The position numbers and the translations under genes were made by a program. Positions 9,233 through 19,289 of a stretch of 64,000 nt of DNA are shown piece after piece. Under the pieces are notes generated by a model, which saw only the letters and a list, made by a program, of their open reading frames with translations, searched no databases and was not told the DNA's origin. Where the stretch lies: positions 62,001 through 126,000 of the forward strand of contig NZ_RQFY01000012.1 in assembly GCF_004769555.1 (NCBI RefSeq). Reading direction: 5' to 3'. Source of the DNA: Leptospira koniambonensis. Lineage in GTDB: Bacteria; Spirochaetota; Leptospiria; Leptospirales; Leptospiraceae. Position 1 is the first letter of the stretch; each line of letters opens with the position of its first letter.

Positions 9233-11692
9233 GTGGATCTTTTTGATAATATGGATGAAGTAGATGGAAGTATCATACCAGTAGACTCCATTCTTCCTCC
9301 CGAATTATTCTTAGTGCCTATCAAGACCAGACCGGTATTTCCCGGGATCATCACCCCTCTTATTGTTCCTGGGGGAAAATTTGCCAAGGCTGTGGACGAG
9401 GCCTTAAAGGGTAATTCTTTCATTGGTCTGGTCCTTCTCAAAGATGAAGAGAACGAAAAGAAGACAGAAGAGAATATTTATGATTTCGGTGTAGTTGCCA
9501 AGATCTTGAAGAAGGTAAATCTTCCTGATGGTGCAGTAAATATTCTGATCAATACTGTTCGCAGATTCAAAGTAGAATCATTTTCTTCTGTAGAACCTTT
9601 GTTGATCGCAAAGGTGAATTATCCGGAAGAAGAGCCTGGGGCTTCTAAAAATACCATCAAAGCTATGATGAGAACCCTGCTCATTATGACAAGGGAACTT
9701 GCTCAGAATAATCCTCTTTTTACAGAAGAGATGAAACTTACAATGCTGAATGTAAATGAGCCGGGCAAGATGGCAGATTTTGTATGCAGTATTTTGAATA
9801 TAGAAAAAGAAGATTATCAATCCGTAATTGAATCCGTAAATCTAAAAGATAGGATCGAAAAAGTATTACTCTATCTCAAAAAAGAGATCGATCTAGTTTC
9901 TCTCCAAAGAGAGATCCAGGAGAATATCCAGGATAAAATAGATAAACAACAAAGACAATTTTTCCTAAGAGAACAATTGAAAGCCATACAGGCTGAACTT
10001 GGTCAGAAAGAAGGTAAATACGAGAAGAAGTATGAAAAATTCTTAGAAAGACTAAAAGTTATTCCGGCAGATCCGGAAGTAATAGAAGAAGTAGAACGAG
10101 AAATGGATAAGTTCTTCTATACTGATCAGAATACTGCAGATTATAATGTTATCCGAAATTATTTAGACATCATGGAAAGTCTTCCTTGGGAAGCTGCTCC
10201 TTCCCGCGAAATTGATCTAGATAAAGCCAGAAAAACTTTAGATAGAGATCATTATAAATTAGATGATGTAAAAGAGCGAATCCTGGAATTTTTGGCGGTG
10301 AAGAAGTTAAAGCCGACTGAGAAGGGCTCCATTCTTCTTTTGGTGGGACCTCCCGGAGTTGGAAAAACTTCTATTGCTAAATCTATAGCAGAAGCAATGG
10401 GCAGAAAGTTTTTTAGATTTTCTGTGGGCGGAATGAGGGATGAGGCAGAGATCAAAGGGCATCGTAGGACTTATATTGGAGCAATGCCTGGTAAGATCAT
10501 TACTGCATTAAGAATTACTAAAGAAAAAGATTCAGTAATTCTTTTGGACGAGATAGATAAGCTTGGTCTTGGAATGCAAGGAGATCCTGCCGCTGCACTT
10601 CTAGAAGTTTTAGATCCAGAGCAGAATAAAACTTTTAGAGATCATTATTTAGATCTTCCTTTTGATCTTTCATCTGTATTCTTTATCGCTACGGCAAATA
10701 CGTTAGATTCTATTAGCAGGATCCTTTTGGATCGTATGGAAGTGATCAATCTTTCCGGCTATATCACAGATGAAAAAGTACAGATCTTCAATAAACATTT
10801 ATGGAAGAAGGTACTGGAGAAAAACGGGATAGAGCCATACGGCATCCAAATAGACAAAAAAGCTGTTGTCTCTCTGATTGATCATTATTCCAGAGAGTCA
10901 GGAGTGAGAGGACTTGAAAAACAATCCGACAAACTTGCAAGAAAACTCGCTCTTCATATTGTAAAAGGGGAATCTTATCCTAAACATATAGGACCTTCCG
11001 ATGTAGAAAAATTCCTAGGAGTTCCTAAATATACGGATGATAGGATGACTAAACCTACAGTTCCCGGAACTGCTTTGGGACTTGCTTGGACTTCTGTAGG
11101 GGGTGCAACATTACTCATCGAAGCAGTTTTTGTAAAAGGAAAAGGCGGGATCCTTCTTACTGGAATGATAGGAAAATCCATGGAGGAATCTTCCAGTATT
11201 GCCCTCAGCTATATTAAGAATTTATTAGGTAGCGAAGAGTTGTTCACCGAAAAAACGATCCATCTTCATGTTCCTGACGGCGCCACTCCAAAAGACGGAC
11301 CAAGTGCGGGGATTACAATGGCAACTACCATTCTTTCCTTAGTGCTGAATAAAAGGATCAAACTTGGATTTGGTATGACTGGAGAATTAACTCTTACTGG
11401 CGAGGTTTTAGCGATCGGTGGTTTAAGAGAAAAAATCGTTGCCGCAAAAAGAGTTGGAGTCCATAAGATCATTTTCCCATCGGACAACAGACCTCAGTTA
11501 GACGAAATACCTGATTATGTGAAGAAGGGAATGGAATTCTTTCCAGTTTCTAGATTTGAAGAGGTTGCTAAAATTTTATTCGAATCGAAAACGATTGATG
11601 GAATTTTAAAACCAAAAACAGAGCAGGTTGCAGTTGTTAAGAAGACAAAACCTTCTCCTAAAAAGAAGTCGGTTACCCGTAAAAAGAAATAA
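9233..11692 (+). CDS. lon: ATP-dependent Lon protease (LonA)
   Basis: 819 residues. The order is LON substrate-binding N-domain (about 20-220), coiled coil, AAA+ module with Walker [10 protein letters not shown] (about 373) and Walker [12 protein letters not shown] (about 438), then a protease domain with the catalytic serine in [14 protein letters not shown] (about 690) and the catalytic lysine in [14 protein letters not shown]. It is a cytoplasmic hexamer that degrades misfolded and regulatory proteins. Start is GTG, with AAGGTG five bases upstream. The C-terminus carries a lysine-rich tail ([16 protein letters not shown]) beyond the folded domain, which is not part of the core family. Confidence 0.96.
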   Translation: MDLFDNMDEVDGSIIPVDSILPPELFLVPIKTRPVFPGIITPLIVPGGKFAKAVDEALKGNSFIGLVLLKDEENEKKTEENIYDFGVVAKILKKVNLPDGAVNILINTVRRFKVESFSSVEPLLIAKVNYPEEEPGASKNTIKAMMRTLLIMTRELAQNNPLFTEEMKLTMLNVNEPGKMADFVCSILNIEKEDYQSVIESVNLKDRIEKVLLYLKKEIDLVSLQREIQENIQDKIDKQQRQFFLREQLKAIQAELGQKEGKYEKKYEKFLERLKVIPADPEVIEEVEREMDKFFYTDQNTADYNVIRNYLDIMESLPWEAAPSREIDLDKARKTLDRDHYKLDDVKERILEFLAVKKLKPTEKGSILLLVGPPGVGKTSIAKSIAEAMGRKFFRFSVGGMRDEAEIKGHRRTYIGAMPGKIITALRITKEKDSVILLDEIDKLGLGMQGDPAAALLEVLDPEQNKTFRDHYLDLPFDLSSVFFIATANTLDSISRILLDRMEVINLSGYITDEKVQIFNKHLWKKVLEKNGIEPYGIQIDKKAVVSLIDHYSRESGVRGLEKQSDKLARKLALHIVKGESYPKHIGPSDVEKFLGVPKYTDDRMTKPTVPGTALGLAWTSVGGATLLIEAVFVKGKGGILLTGMIGKSMEESSSIALSYIKNLLGSEELFTEKTIHLHVPDGATPKDGPSAGITMATTILSLVLNKRIKLGFGMTGELTLTGEVLAIGGLREKIVAAKRVGVHKIIFPSDNRPQLDEIPDYVKKGMEFFPVSRFEEVAKILFESKTIDGILKPKTEQVAVVKKTKPSPKKKSVTRKKK

Positions 11693-11785
11693 GGCCTAGA
11701 ATTTGCTTGGTGAGCGAGTTCTAAGCCGCCCCAAAATAATTTGCTTTTTAGGACACCTTTCGGACGCTGTTCGGAGGAGACCATA

Positions 11786-12901
11786 ATGGGCGTACCTTTC
11801 ATAGATATTAAAAGATTCGAGCCGGGATTACTAGATGCTTGGGAAGATAAAGTAAAAACTCTCAGCAAGAACGCCTCCTTTATCGGAGGAGAAGAAGTCG
11901 CATTATTAGAAAAAAATCTGGCAACAACTGCTGGAACCAAATATTCGATTGCGTGTGCAAACGGAACAGACGCGCTTCAATTGGCTCTAAGAGCCTTGGG
12001 AGTGGGGAAGGGAGATAAGGTATTAGTTCCTGATTCTACCTTTTGGGCAACATTCGAATCAGTCGTAAACGTAGGAGCTGATCCAGCTACAATAGATACA
12101 AATCCAGATGATCTACAAATGGATTTCGAAGAATTCAAAAGAGCACTCGAAGAGGTAAAACCAAAAGCTGCGATCATAGTTCACCTTTATGGCTGGGGAA
12201 GCTCTAAGTTAGAAGAATACCGCAAACTTTGTAAAGAGAAGGGAGTTTTCTTATTAGAAGATGGAGCTCAATCTTTCGGAGTTTTGTATAAGGGAAAACC
12301 TATTTACCAAGACGCATTGATCACTACTACTTCTTTCTATCCTGCAAAAGTTTTAGGCGGGGCCGGGGATGGTGGAGCGGTTTTCACAAATGACGAAGAG
12401 CTTGCAAATAAAGTCAGAATGCTCGGAAACCATGGGAGAACTTCTCATTACGGTTACGGAGATGTGGGTTGGAATTCCAGAATGGATACCTTGCAGGCTG
12501 CATTCTTAAATTTGAATATTCCTTATTTGGATGCAAGGATCGCTTCTCGCAGAAAAGCAGCTGAAAAATATTACCAAGTTCTTCCAGGTTTAGGGGTGAA
12601 TGTAATCCATCCTCCAAAAGACTTTCAAGAAAATGGATATTGTAACGTTACTCTTTTCGATCCTGCGGAAAGACCAAAAATCCAAGAAGTCCTAAAGACA
12701 AAAGGGATCGGTTCTGCGGTTATTTATCCTGGAGCGATGAGTGATCAACCAGGTGCAAAACCATATATCGTAGGTAAATTTGGAAAAGAACATAGAACTG
12801 GAAAGATCTGTGATTCAATTTTAAATTTCCCTCTATTCCCTTATATGACTGATTCCGAATTGGAAGAAGTTTTTGCCGCGATCAAAGAATACAAAAAATA
12901 A
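11786..12901 (+). CDS. DegT/DnrJ/EryC1/StrS family PLP-dependent aminotransferase
   Basis: 371 residues. The ATG at 11786 is preceded by GGAGGAG at an ideal distance, so the longer frame from 11741 is not used. The protein has the fold-type I PLP aminotransferase layout of the sugar aminotransferase family: [16 protein letters not shown] in the N-terminal half, LEDGAQSFG, and the Schiff-base lysine in [19 protein letters not shown] near residue 190. Members transaminate keto-sugars on nucleotide carriers for LPS or glycan synthesis. No other sugar genes flank it here, so the substrate is open. It follows lon by 93 bp and may be transcribed on its own. Confidence 0.88.
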   Translation: MGVPFIDIKRFEPGLLDAWEDKVKTLSKNASFIGGEEVALLEKNLATTAGTKYSIACANGTDALQLALRALGVGKGDKVLVPDSTFWATFESVVNVGADPATIDTNPDDLQMDFEEFKRALEEVKPKAAIIVHLYGWGSSKLEEYRKLCKEKGVFLLEDGAQSFGVLYKGKPIYQDALITTTSFYPAKVLGGAGDGGAVFTNDEELANKVRMLGNHGRTSHYGYGDVGWNSRMDTLQAAFLNLNIPYLDARIASRRKAAEKYYQVLPGLGVNVIHPPKDFQENGYCNVTLFDPAERPKIQEVLKTKGIGSAVIYPGAMSDQPGAKPYIVGKFGKEHRTGKICDSILNFPLFPYMTDSELEEVFAAIKEYKK

Positions 12902-12918
12902 AAACATTTTATATTCAT

Positions 12919-12947
12919 ATCCTGTCTGAAAGGCCTTCAGGCAGGAT
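12919..12947 (+). terminator. Hairpin after the aminotransferase gene
   Basis: ATCCTGTCTGAA (12919-12930) pairs with TTCAGGCAGGAT (12936-12947) through 12 positions with one G-T pair and a five-base loop. No long T-run follows. Position directly after the aminotransferase stop suggests a terminator or mRNA 3'-end stabiliser. Confidence 0.5.
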
Positions 12948-12972
12948 AATCCTTATAGAGGATATCTTACAG

Positions 12973-13365
12973 ATGAAAAAGATTAATAGTATATTATATT
13001 TTCTTACTGTTTTTGCAATGAGTTGCAATATTATTGAATCAACTGGTGCCACAAAGAACTCATTTTCTGGTGGTGAAGCAAGGGAAATAATTAGAAATGC
13101 AGCGTTTAACGCAGATGGGGTCTACTACACAGAAAAGTTTGGTGGCTATAGTGGTTTGGTAGAGAATGTCGCTATTTCAAATTCATTGATTGTTTCTTTC
13201 ACTTTAGATCTGGACGATTCAAAATATTATAAAAGGAAGAAAGTGACTGATTGCGCTTCTGATATGGAAAAGTTTTCTTATCTCAATCGTTTTGATTCTT
13301 TGTCAACATTGACGCTGAGTGAAAATTGTCGTAACTTCGAAGAAATTAAGTTTCTTCCTAATTGA
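12973..13365 (+). CDS. Small putative lipoprotein, unknown function
   Basis: 130 residues. The signal sequence MKKINSILYFLTVFAMSC ends in a lipobox cysteine at residue 18. The mature part is hydrophilic with two further cysteines (TDCASD and ENCRNF) that could form a disulfide. It contains GGEAREIIRNAAFNADGVYY, which I do not recognise beyond a resemblance to other small Leptospira lipoproteins. It is a stand-alone gene between the aminotransferase and dps, with more AT-rich codons than its neighbours. Confidence 0.65.
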   Translation: MKKINSILYFLTVFAMSCNIIESTGATKNSFSGGEAREIIRNAAFNADGVYYTEKFGGYSGLVENVAISNSLIVSFTLDLDDSKYYKRKKVTDCASDMEKFSYLNRFDSLSTLTLSENCRNFEEIKFLPN

Positions 13366-13489
13366 TAAGGCAATTCTTAATCTAACTTAATTCCGTCTTT
13401 CGGTTTATTTATATTTTCTTTTCATACTGAGCTGATTTCTTTCTCGCCAAAATCTGCAAAAAATCATTTTTATTCCGAAAGAAATTAGA

Positions 13490-13519
13490 TTGCCACTGTC
13501 TAAGATTCAAATTTAGAAT
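13490..13519 (+). promoter_or_regulatory. dps promoter
   Basis: TTGCCA at 13490-13495 and TAGAAT at 13514-13519, separated by 18 bases, form a credible housekeeping promoter 35 bp upstream of the dps ATG. The -10 element lies inside the palindrome listed next, so a protein bound there would block the promoter. Confidence 0.5.
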
Positions 13520-13527
13520 GATTCTAA
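13513..13527. promoter_or_regulatory. PerR/Fur-type operator overlapping the dps promoter
   Basis: TTAGAATGATTCTAA is a perfect 7-1-7 inverted repeat, and the symmetry extends three more bases on each side (13510-13530). It differs from the classical PerR box TTATAATnATTATAA by one substitution per arm. PerR is a peroxide-sensing Fur-family repressor known to control dps-type genes in other bacteria, and Leptospira encodes PerR homologues. Overlap with the predicted -10 element fits repression. Confidence 0.6.
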
Positions 13528-13554
13528 ATTGGCTAAACTAAAAAGGAGATAAGT

Positions 13555-14022
13555 ATGAAACCGAATATAGGAATCCCAGAGAAGGATAGAGAGGCCATCA
13601 ACCAAGGCTTACAGAAACTTTTAGCAGATACGTATTTTTTATATTTAAAAACTCATAACTACCATTGGAACGTAACCGGACCCTTATTTAATACATTACA
13701 TTTGATGTTCATGACTCAGTACACTGAGCTTTGGAATGCTTTGGATCTGGTTGCAGAAAGAATTCGTTCTCTTGGTTATCCAGCACCCGGAACCTATAAA
13801 GCATTCTCTTCTCTAACTTCTTTAAAAGAAGAAGACGGAGTTCCTAAAGCGGAAGATATGCTTAAAAATCTTGTAGAAGGGCATGAAGCAGTGATCCGAA
13901 CTGCAAGGGCAATCCTTCCTTCTGCGGATTCAGGTGGGGATGAGGTGACTACTGACCTTCTTACCCAAAGATTAGAGATCCATGAAAAGACTGCTTGGAT
14001 GCTCAGAAGTATGTTGGAGTAG
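13555..14022 (+). CDS. dps: Dps family ferritin-like DNA-protection protein
   Basis: 155 residues, typical length. AAAGGAG lies seven bases before the ATG. The ferroxidase residues of the family are visible: the histidines in [14 protein letters not shown] (about residues 33-46), then the D-x-x-x-E in [13 protein letters not shown] (about 62-74). Dps assembles as a 12-mer that oxidises and stores iron using peroxide, protecting DNA. A long basic N-terminal DNA-binding tail is absent here, so protection may come from iron storage. The operator over its promoter suggests control by peroxide or iron through a Fur-family repressor. Confidence 0.93.
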   Translation: MKPNIGIPEKDREAINQGLQKLLADTYFLYLKTHNYHWNVTGPLFNTLHLMFMTQYTELWNALDLVAERIRSLGYPAPGTYKAFSSLTSLKEEDGVPKAEDMLKNLVEGHEAVIRTARAILPSADSGGDEVTTDLLTQRLEIHEKTAWMLRSMLE

Positions 14023-14048
14023 AATTTTAGAATATTCTGAAAAACAAA

Positions 14049-14074
14049 TATTTCGGGGAGAATTCCCCGAAATA
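14049..14074 (-). terminator. Intrinsic terminator of the cytochrome gene
   Basis: TATTTCGGGGA (14049-14059) pairs perfectly with TCCCCGAAATA (14064-14074) across a four-base loop. Read on the minus strand it is followed by TTTGTTTTT, which makes a standard intrinsic terminator for the minus-strand cytochrome gene. It may also stop dps transcription from the other side. A second, bulged hairpin lies at 14079-14118 between it and the cytochrome stop codon. Confidence 0.7.
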
Positions 14075-14127
14075 AGAACCCGGAGAGATCGATCTGGTAT
14101 TCGATCTTTCTCCCCGGGCGTAGAGAG

Positions 14128-16437
14128 TTAGAGAGTGAGGATATACTCCACTAGATCATCCACCTCAGTTGCTGAGGCAGAACACCATGGATGAGGAGCG
14201 GCTGGCATTCCGATTGGTTGAGAAGTTCCCAACTCTTGAACGCCATATTCTCTTCTCATCTTCTGGTAATCCCAATAGTACCAATCTGGATCCCAAGGAA
14301 CAGTTACGAAATATTTATGTCTTTCGATGAATCTGTTTCTTTTTGTTCCTGCATCAGTATTAGGAGATTTGAATGCTCTAAATACATCTGACTTTCTGTT
14401 TTGAGGAGGATAAGGTTCCGGATGATCCGGTCCACCCAATGCAGGAGTCACAGGTGCATGTAGAGTATAATACTGGTTATAAAGAGCAGACCCTTCTGTG
14501 CATCGAGCAGGATTGACCAGGTCCTCTAAGTTACGAACGTGACCGTCACTTAATAAACCTCTATGTTGTACCCAATACATAGCTCTTAAGAAAGTAGCAC
14601 GAACAGATTGTTGTTGTTTATGATAGATGGTTGGTGCGAAAAATCTTCCCACTTCATTGATCTTAAACATCTTCTCGTTAGAGTTCAGACCCACCTTATC
14701 ATTATGACAAGATCCACAATCTCTTTGGAAAGTTGCCTTTCCTCTCGCAACTGCAGCAGCAATGCCAGGTTGGTTTTCCCATCCAGCTTGGACGAAAGCA
14801 CCTTCTCCTGAATCTGTTCCTGCTTGAGCGATCAGTTTACCCTTAGATTTTAACCAACGATACATTCCCACTTGTCTGAGAGCCTTATCGTTTTGGTCCA
14901 ACTTAGTCATATAGGCGGTAAGAGCTTGTAGTTCTTTCGCATACATTGCACCAGTAGCTCCATCAGGTTCTTCCGAATGGATATAAGAACCTTCGAATCC
15001 TACGTAAGATTCTGTATGAGAAAGAGATCTTCTGACTCCCATATAATTGGTAACGTTTGGAATTGCGATTGGAGAGAACTCGTAATCGTTATCAGTTTCG
15101 CTACCTTCTCCTTTGATACGGATCAAAGAGTGTTCGCCAGCTCCTTGTGGCATAACGTAGATCAACATTGTTTTATCTACATCTTTGGCAGAAGAGTCGA
15201 AACTTGGTCCAGGTTCACTTTCTTTGATTCCTTTAAAATCTCCTAATAGAGACCATTTCATGGACCATTTAGGGTTAGGAAGTCCTGGAATTACTTTAGT
15301 TACAGTGTTTCCAGGAGAAGCTTCATAAGTGATCTTATATCCATGACAAGAAGCACAGTTGAATCCAATCCATTCTCCATTACCTGTATACGGATGAGAT
15401 GCTTCCGCATATCGATAACCTGCCCAACCGCTATTCTTAGTATTCCCTTTAAATTTTTGATCCCCTCCCAAAAGTCCTGGGATTGGAGTTGGTTGAGGAT
15501 AACGATCGAAATAGACGTTATCAATTGCTGCAGAAGGAACTTGGCCGGAAACTGTTTGGTAAGCACCGAATAGAAGAAGTGGATCTGCAGTGTATCCAGT
15601 AACTGGATCTTTTGCTTGGTATGCGAAAATTTTCTTCCAATCTAAATTTCGGATCGCGTGAGCTACACCTATATTGAAGTCGTAAGACCAGAAAATCTTT
15701 TCGCCTAATGCAAGGATGGAAGCGAAGCCAGGGTTGTTCACATTTACTTGTAAAGGTGTAGTACCTTTCGCATCACTTAAGATAGAGACAACATCACATT
15801 TATGTTTGAAGTCTTCGTCAGTAACTCTTCGAGTTTGTGCATCAATTACGTTATGCGGTTGTCCAGGATGAAGTAAAGAGTCGTTATATCCGATTCTTTT
15901 CTGTATCTGAACTATAAGAGGACCTGAGGTTGTGTGTTCAGGAACTTTGAATTGGATCTGATTATCAGTCCAAGCAAGAATATACTTGCTCCAACTATCC
16001 AAAGGTTCATCCACTTCGAAGTTCACCTGTTTGGTGATGTCCAATCTTTGCTCGAACATTCTCAGATCAGTTTCCAGAATTCTGGTATTACCGATCATAA
16101 TTTTAGAAAAGTCGATTTCAGGTCCGGCTCCAAAGCCTGTTCCTCTAAGTGTGATGGTTTGGCCAGGGCTGAAAGAAGGAGTCGGGTACGCCGGCCCATC
16201 CGTTACAGTCTGCCATACAAGATTTCCATTTACCAGCACCGATTGTAATACCGGCTCCGGGAAAGAAGATGCGGACACTCCGCGAATTCCTTCTCGGATC
16301 GGATCAAATTTACATACTTCTTCCTGGTTTGGGAATTCTGTAAAAATTCCTACGGGGCAACCCGCAGCTAATACAGCCATCCCTAACAAGGCGTACCGCA
16401 AATAACGTTTTGCGGCACGTATTCTTTGCATTTCCAT
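14128..16437 (-). CDS. IPT/TIG-domain di-haem cytochrome c lipoprotein
   Basis: 769 residues from the ATG at 16437, which has GGGAG seven bases upstream; the in-frame start at 16500 lacks one. A signal sequence ends LLGMAVLAAGC, a lipobox. An IPT/TIG-like beta-sandwich follows (TPSFSPGQTITLRGTGFGAG). Two haem c attachment motifs are present, CASCH in the middle and CGSCH about 200 residues later, as in di-haem cytochromes and MauG-like peroxidases. It probably sits on the periplasmic side of a membrane and carries electrons or reduces peroxide; the partner is unknown. It converges on dps, an oxidative-stress gene, though shared regulation is not shown. Confidence 0.75.
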   Translation of the reverse strand: MEMQRIRAAKRYLRYALLGMAVLAAGCPVGIFTEFPNQEEVCKFDPIREGIRGVSASSFPEPVLQSVLVNGNLVWQTVTDGPAYPTPSFSPGQTITLRGTGFGAGPEIDFSKIMIGNTRILETDLRMFEQRLDITKQVNFEVDEPLDSWSKYILAWTDNQIQFKVPEHTTSGPLIVQIQKRIGYNDSLLHPGQPHNVIDAQTRRVTDEDFKHKCDVVSILSDAKGTTPLQVNVNNPGFASILALGEKIFWSYDFNIGVAHAIRNLDWKKIFAYQAKDPVTGYTADPLLLFGAYQTVSGQVPSAAIDNVYFDRYPQPTPIPGLLGGDQKFKGNTKNSGWAGYRYAEASHPYTGNGEWIGFNCASCHGYKITYEASPGNTVTKVIPGLPNPKWSMKWSLLGDFKGIKESEPGPSFDSSAKDVDKTMLIYVMPQGAGEHSLIRIKGEGSETDNDYEFSPIAIPNVTNYMGVRRSLSHTESYVGFEGSYIHSEEPDGATGAMYAKELQALTAYMTKLDQNDKALRQVGMYRWLKSKGKLIAQAGTDSGEGAFVQAGWENQPGIAAAVARGKATFQRDCGSCHNDKVGLNSNEKMFKINEVGRFFAPTIYHKQQQSVRATFLRAMYWVQHRGLLSDGHVRNLEDLVNPARCTEGSALYNQYYTLHAPVTPALGGPDHPEPYPPQNRKSDVFRAFKSPNTDAGTKRNRFIERHKYFVTVPWDPDWYYWDYQKMRREYGVQELGTSQPIGMPAAPHPWCSASATEVDDLVEYILTL

Positions 16438-16718
16438 TTTTCCGCTCCCTAGTCCGGAAAGAAAATTCCGGATCAGTTCTGGCGGAGAAGAATACTCCAT
16501 AATAAAAATTGGGTCGTCCGAGAGACAGAATTCGAACGTTCGAGTTTCATTATTCGAACAGTTGTGTAAAAATCAAGATTTGGAAAATAAGTAAGATATA
16601 AGAGAGAAGATGATTTGGTTCTGAAAAAGAACGGAAAATGCAAGTGTTCGAAATAAATATTTCCTACTTATTTTATTGGATCTCAAATCGTTCTATAGCT
16701 TGTTTCGAATGAGAACAC

Positions 16719-16746
16719 TTGACAAGCCTATCTATTTTCTTAATAT
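16719..16746 (+). promoter_or_regulatory. Promoter giving a predicted leaderless mRNA
   Basis: TTGACA (16719-16724) and TAATAT (16741-16746), with a 16-base spacer, form a near-consensus promoter. The ATG of the AraC-type regulator is at 16754, only eight bases past the -10 element, so transcription should begin at or next to the A of the start codon. Confidence 0.5.
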
Positions 16747-16753
16747 ACCGCCT

Positions 16754-17974
16754 ATGTTAAATCCCGAAGTGGTGACTCCTTTATTCTACTTCGGAAGTGG
16801 CCTTTCCTTTTTATTGGTGGTCCAAAAGTTAATTCCACCTATAAAACGCAGAGAAGACAGGATTGGAGCACTTCTGTTTCTTTCGTTGGGGATCATACTA
16901 TTCACAGTTGCGAATGTGGTCTTGGAAATAGACAGGACTTACCCACATGCAATCTTCTTATTACTCACTTCTTTTTCGGCTATTGGACCCTTATCTTTAC
17001 TATATACACATTCTTTGATATACCCTAACCAAACTTTGTACAGGGACATACGACTTCACTTTCTTGTGCCTGGTCTTTTTTTATTAGGTGAGTTACTTTT
17101 TTTCGGAAGGCCTTGGGATTCTATCATCTCCGATCTGGGAGACTTTAGAAATGTTAGATATAAACATTATCTTTCTTGGGGATTTTTTCTAACAACTGCG
17201 CTTACTACTGCTTACTTCGGATTTAGATATAGAATGTTATTAACTGTAATCTCTATTCCAGAGTTAAAATCACAAATAAGATTCATTTTTATTTTGGCGA
17301 CCATTACAGTATTTGCAATGTATTCCTTGGTATTCGGTTTCATGTTCGGCCTGGATATTTTGTTTAGAGTGGGTGGACTTCTTGTGACTGGGATAGTGAC
17401 ACTTCTATTCTTGGCTCCTTCTAGATATCCGGACTTTTTTGCTCCTTTAACTAGAGAAGTTCGAAAGAAGAAGTATGAAAAATCTCTTTTGATCGGTTTG
17501 GATCTGAACTTATTAGAACTTAGGATCCAAGAATTAATGAGAGAAGATAAACTGTATCGAGATCCTGAGCTTACTCTTCATTCTTTATCAGAAGACTTGG
17601 GGATCAAACCATATCAGTTGACTGAATTTTTAAATGAACATCTACAAACCGGATTTCATAATTATATCAACGGATTTAGGATAGAAGAAGCGGTCAAACT
17701 TCTGGAAGAAAAGTTAGACCAGGACATTCTTTCCATCTGTTATTTTGTAGGATTCAATTCTAAATCCTCTTTTAATGATGCATTCCGAAAAGTAACAGGA
17801 AAAACTCCTACACAACTTCGTCAGAAGAAATCGGAATTTCCTGAAAAACAAAAAATGCATACTGCCCGCACAGGAGTTCCTCCTTTGGGAAAAGGACTAG
17901 GTGGTATGGTGGAACTTGGTGATTCAGATCGAATTTCTGTGAAAAATCGCCCGATCAAGGCTGAAAATCGGTAA
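16754..17974 (+). CDS. AraC family regulator with N-terminal membrane sensor domain
   Basis: About 406 residues. The first 230 residues carry around seven hydrophobic helices (from VVTPLFYFGSGLSFLLVVQKL onward); the C-terminal part (about 285-380) is an AraC-type double helix-turn-helix ending SICYFVGFNSKSSFNDAFRK and VTGKTPTQLRQ. It should bind DNA in response to a membrane-sensed signal. I place the start at the ATG at 16754 because the TTG at 16676 has no ribosome-binding site and lies upstream of a strong promoter. A 40-residue disordered tail follows the HTH and overlaps by 20 bp the convergent amidase gene. Confidence 0.8.
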   Translation: MLNPEVVTPLFYFGSGLSFLLVVQKLIPPIKRREDRIGALLFLSLGIILFTVANVVLEIDRTYPHAIFLLLTSFSAIGPLSLLYTHSLIYPNQTLYRDIRLHFLVPGLFLLGELLFFGRPWDSIISDLGDFRNVRYKHYLSWGFFLTTALTTAYFGFRYRMLLTVISIPELKSQIRFIFILATITVFAMYSLVFGFMFGLDILFRVGGLLVTGIVTLLFLAPSRYPDFFAPLTREVRKKKYEKSLLIGLDLNLLELRIQELMREDKLYRDPELTLHSLSEDLGIKPYQLTEFLNEHLQTGFHNYINGFRIEEAVKLLEEKLDQDILSICYFVGFNSKSSFNDAFRKVTGKTPTQLRQKKSEFPEKQKMHTARTGVPPLGKGLGGMVELGDSDRISVKNRPIKAENR

Positions 17975-19289
17975 AGAGAAGGATCCATTCTTCTCCATTT
18001 CTATCATACCAATCTTTCTCTGAATAATAAGTCCCGCCTAGAGTCTCTATTATTTTTTTCATATATGGTTCGCCTGGATCAAAGTCCTGTGCATCCAGGA
18101 AGATAGAGCCTCCCCATTTTTTCTTTGCCTGAGTATGGGAGAATACACCTTTTAGAGATTCCACTCTTTCGTTATTCAAAGGGATTTGGTATTTTTGGCA
18201 AAGTTCATAAACAAGTTTTGAAACCGCGGTGATCTGAGCAGGATTTGCAAGTAACATCTCAGTATCCTTGCCTACGATCTCTATTTGGAAACAATTTCGG
18301 TTTGTGCCTGTGGCGGCCGCAGCCATATGAAGTGGAGAATCCAACAATTGATAGATTTTTCCGTCCTTATCAGCAAGGAATGTGGCTGCTAAATTCCGTT
18401 TTTCTAATACTCTTAGAGTCCCATCATAATCGTTGATCGCAGTGAAATGTAAGACAACACAATCAGCGGTGATAGCACCTCTATAATTGTATCTAAGTCT
18501 TTTTTCTTCAGGAAGAAGTCCGTCTGCGGTTTTTTCTATGGTCTCCAGCTCTGCTTTAGGAGTAGGAGTGACAGATCTACCTTTATCGTAGCTTGGTTCT
18601 TTGACTTCTCCGTTTTGCCCTACAAATGGTTTTTCTTTTCGAAGGACCCATTCTCCATATCTATCCTTCCATTCCATCTCGGGGAAGTAAGAACCTTTTA
18701 ATTCTTCCAGAAGTGCTTTTAGAACGTTCTCATTCCCGCAATCACTTCCATTTAAGAAGCCGCCGAATTTCTTTTTGGCCTGGCTATGTGTAAATATTCC
18801 GGAACGACTGCCAACATCGAAGTTTGTAACCGGTATTCCGAATTCCTGAGAGGTTTTTGCGATCGCGTATAGTAAGGATTTTTTCTGGAGAGGACGTTTG
18901 AGTATATCTTCCTTATCTCCTTCCCAAGAAATATGGATCATACTTGCATCTGTTTTTGGTGCAGCCTTGATAAGAGATATTCCGGGATCTTCTATCCCAT
19001 ATATCTTACCTTTTTTATCTACGATGTAATGTACTAACCATCCGGAATTTGCACTTTTTGTAATATAGTCTTCGGCGGAAAGTCCCTTGGTATGATGGAG
19101 TAATATTCCGCTTACTTTTATTTTTTTGCGAAGAGTGGAGAGCGAAGCTAGGCTTTTATCCTTAGGCAATAATTGAGAGATCGGATAAATAGGAGAAGCA
19201 GCTTCCGCAATAGAAAAGTTTGTCTCCGGAAGGGAAGAACAACTAGATATAATACATGCAGTGAGTGATAGAAGGACAGTTCTCAACAT
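17955..19289 (-). CDS. Lipoprotein with two N-acetylmuramoyl-L-alanine amidase (amidase_2) domains
   Basis: 444 residues. The signal sequence MLRTVLLSLTACIISSC ends in a lipobox. Two AmiD/PGRP-like domains follow in tandem. Domain 1 has GILLHHTKGLSAEDYI, then HYIVDKKGKIYGIEDP and a THSQAKKKFGG motif; domain 2 has CVVLHFTAIN, then TFLADKDGKIYQL, QIEIVG and SHTQAKKKWGG with a final DPGEPY. Zinc-binding histidines are retained in both (LHHT/LHF and THSQ/SHTQ). The family cleaves the amide between MurNAc and the stem peptide in the periplasm. It overlaps by seven bases the end of the upstream membrane/coiled-coil gene and is probably co-translated with it. Confidence 0.82.
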   Translation of the reverse strand: MLRTVLLSLTACIISSCSSLPETNFSIAEAASPIYPISQLLPKDKSLASLSTLRKKIKVSGILLHHTKGLSAEDYITKSANSGWLVHYIVDKKGKIYGIEDPGISLIKAAPKTDASMIHISWEGDKEDILKRPLQKKSLLYAIAKTSQEFGIPVTNFDVGSRSGIFTHSQAKKKFGGFLNGSDCGNENVLKALLEELKGSYFPEMEWKDRYGEWVLRKEKPFVGQNGEVKEPSYDKGRSVTPTPKAELETIEKTADGLLPEEKRLRYNYRGAITADCVVLHFTAINDYDGTLRVLEKRNLAATFLADKDGKIYQLLDSPLHMAAAATGTNRNCFQIEIVGKDTEMLLANPAQITAVSKLVYELCQKYQIPLNNERVESLKGVFSHTQAKKKWGGSIFLDAQDFDPGEPYMKKIIETLGGTYYSEKDWYDRNGEEWILLFTDFQP

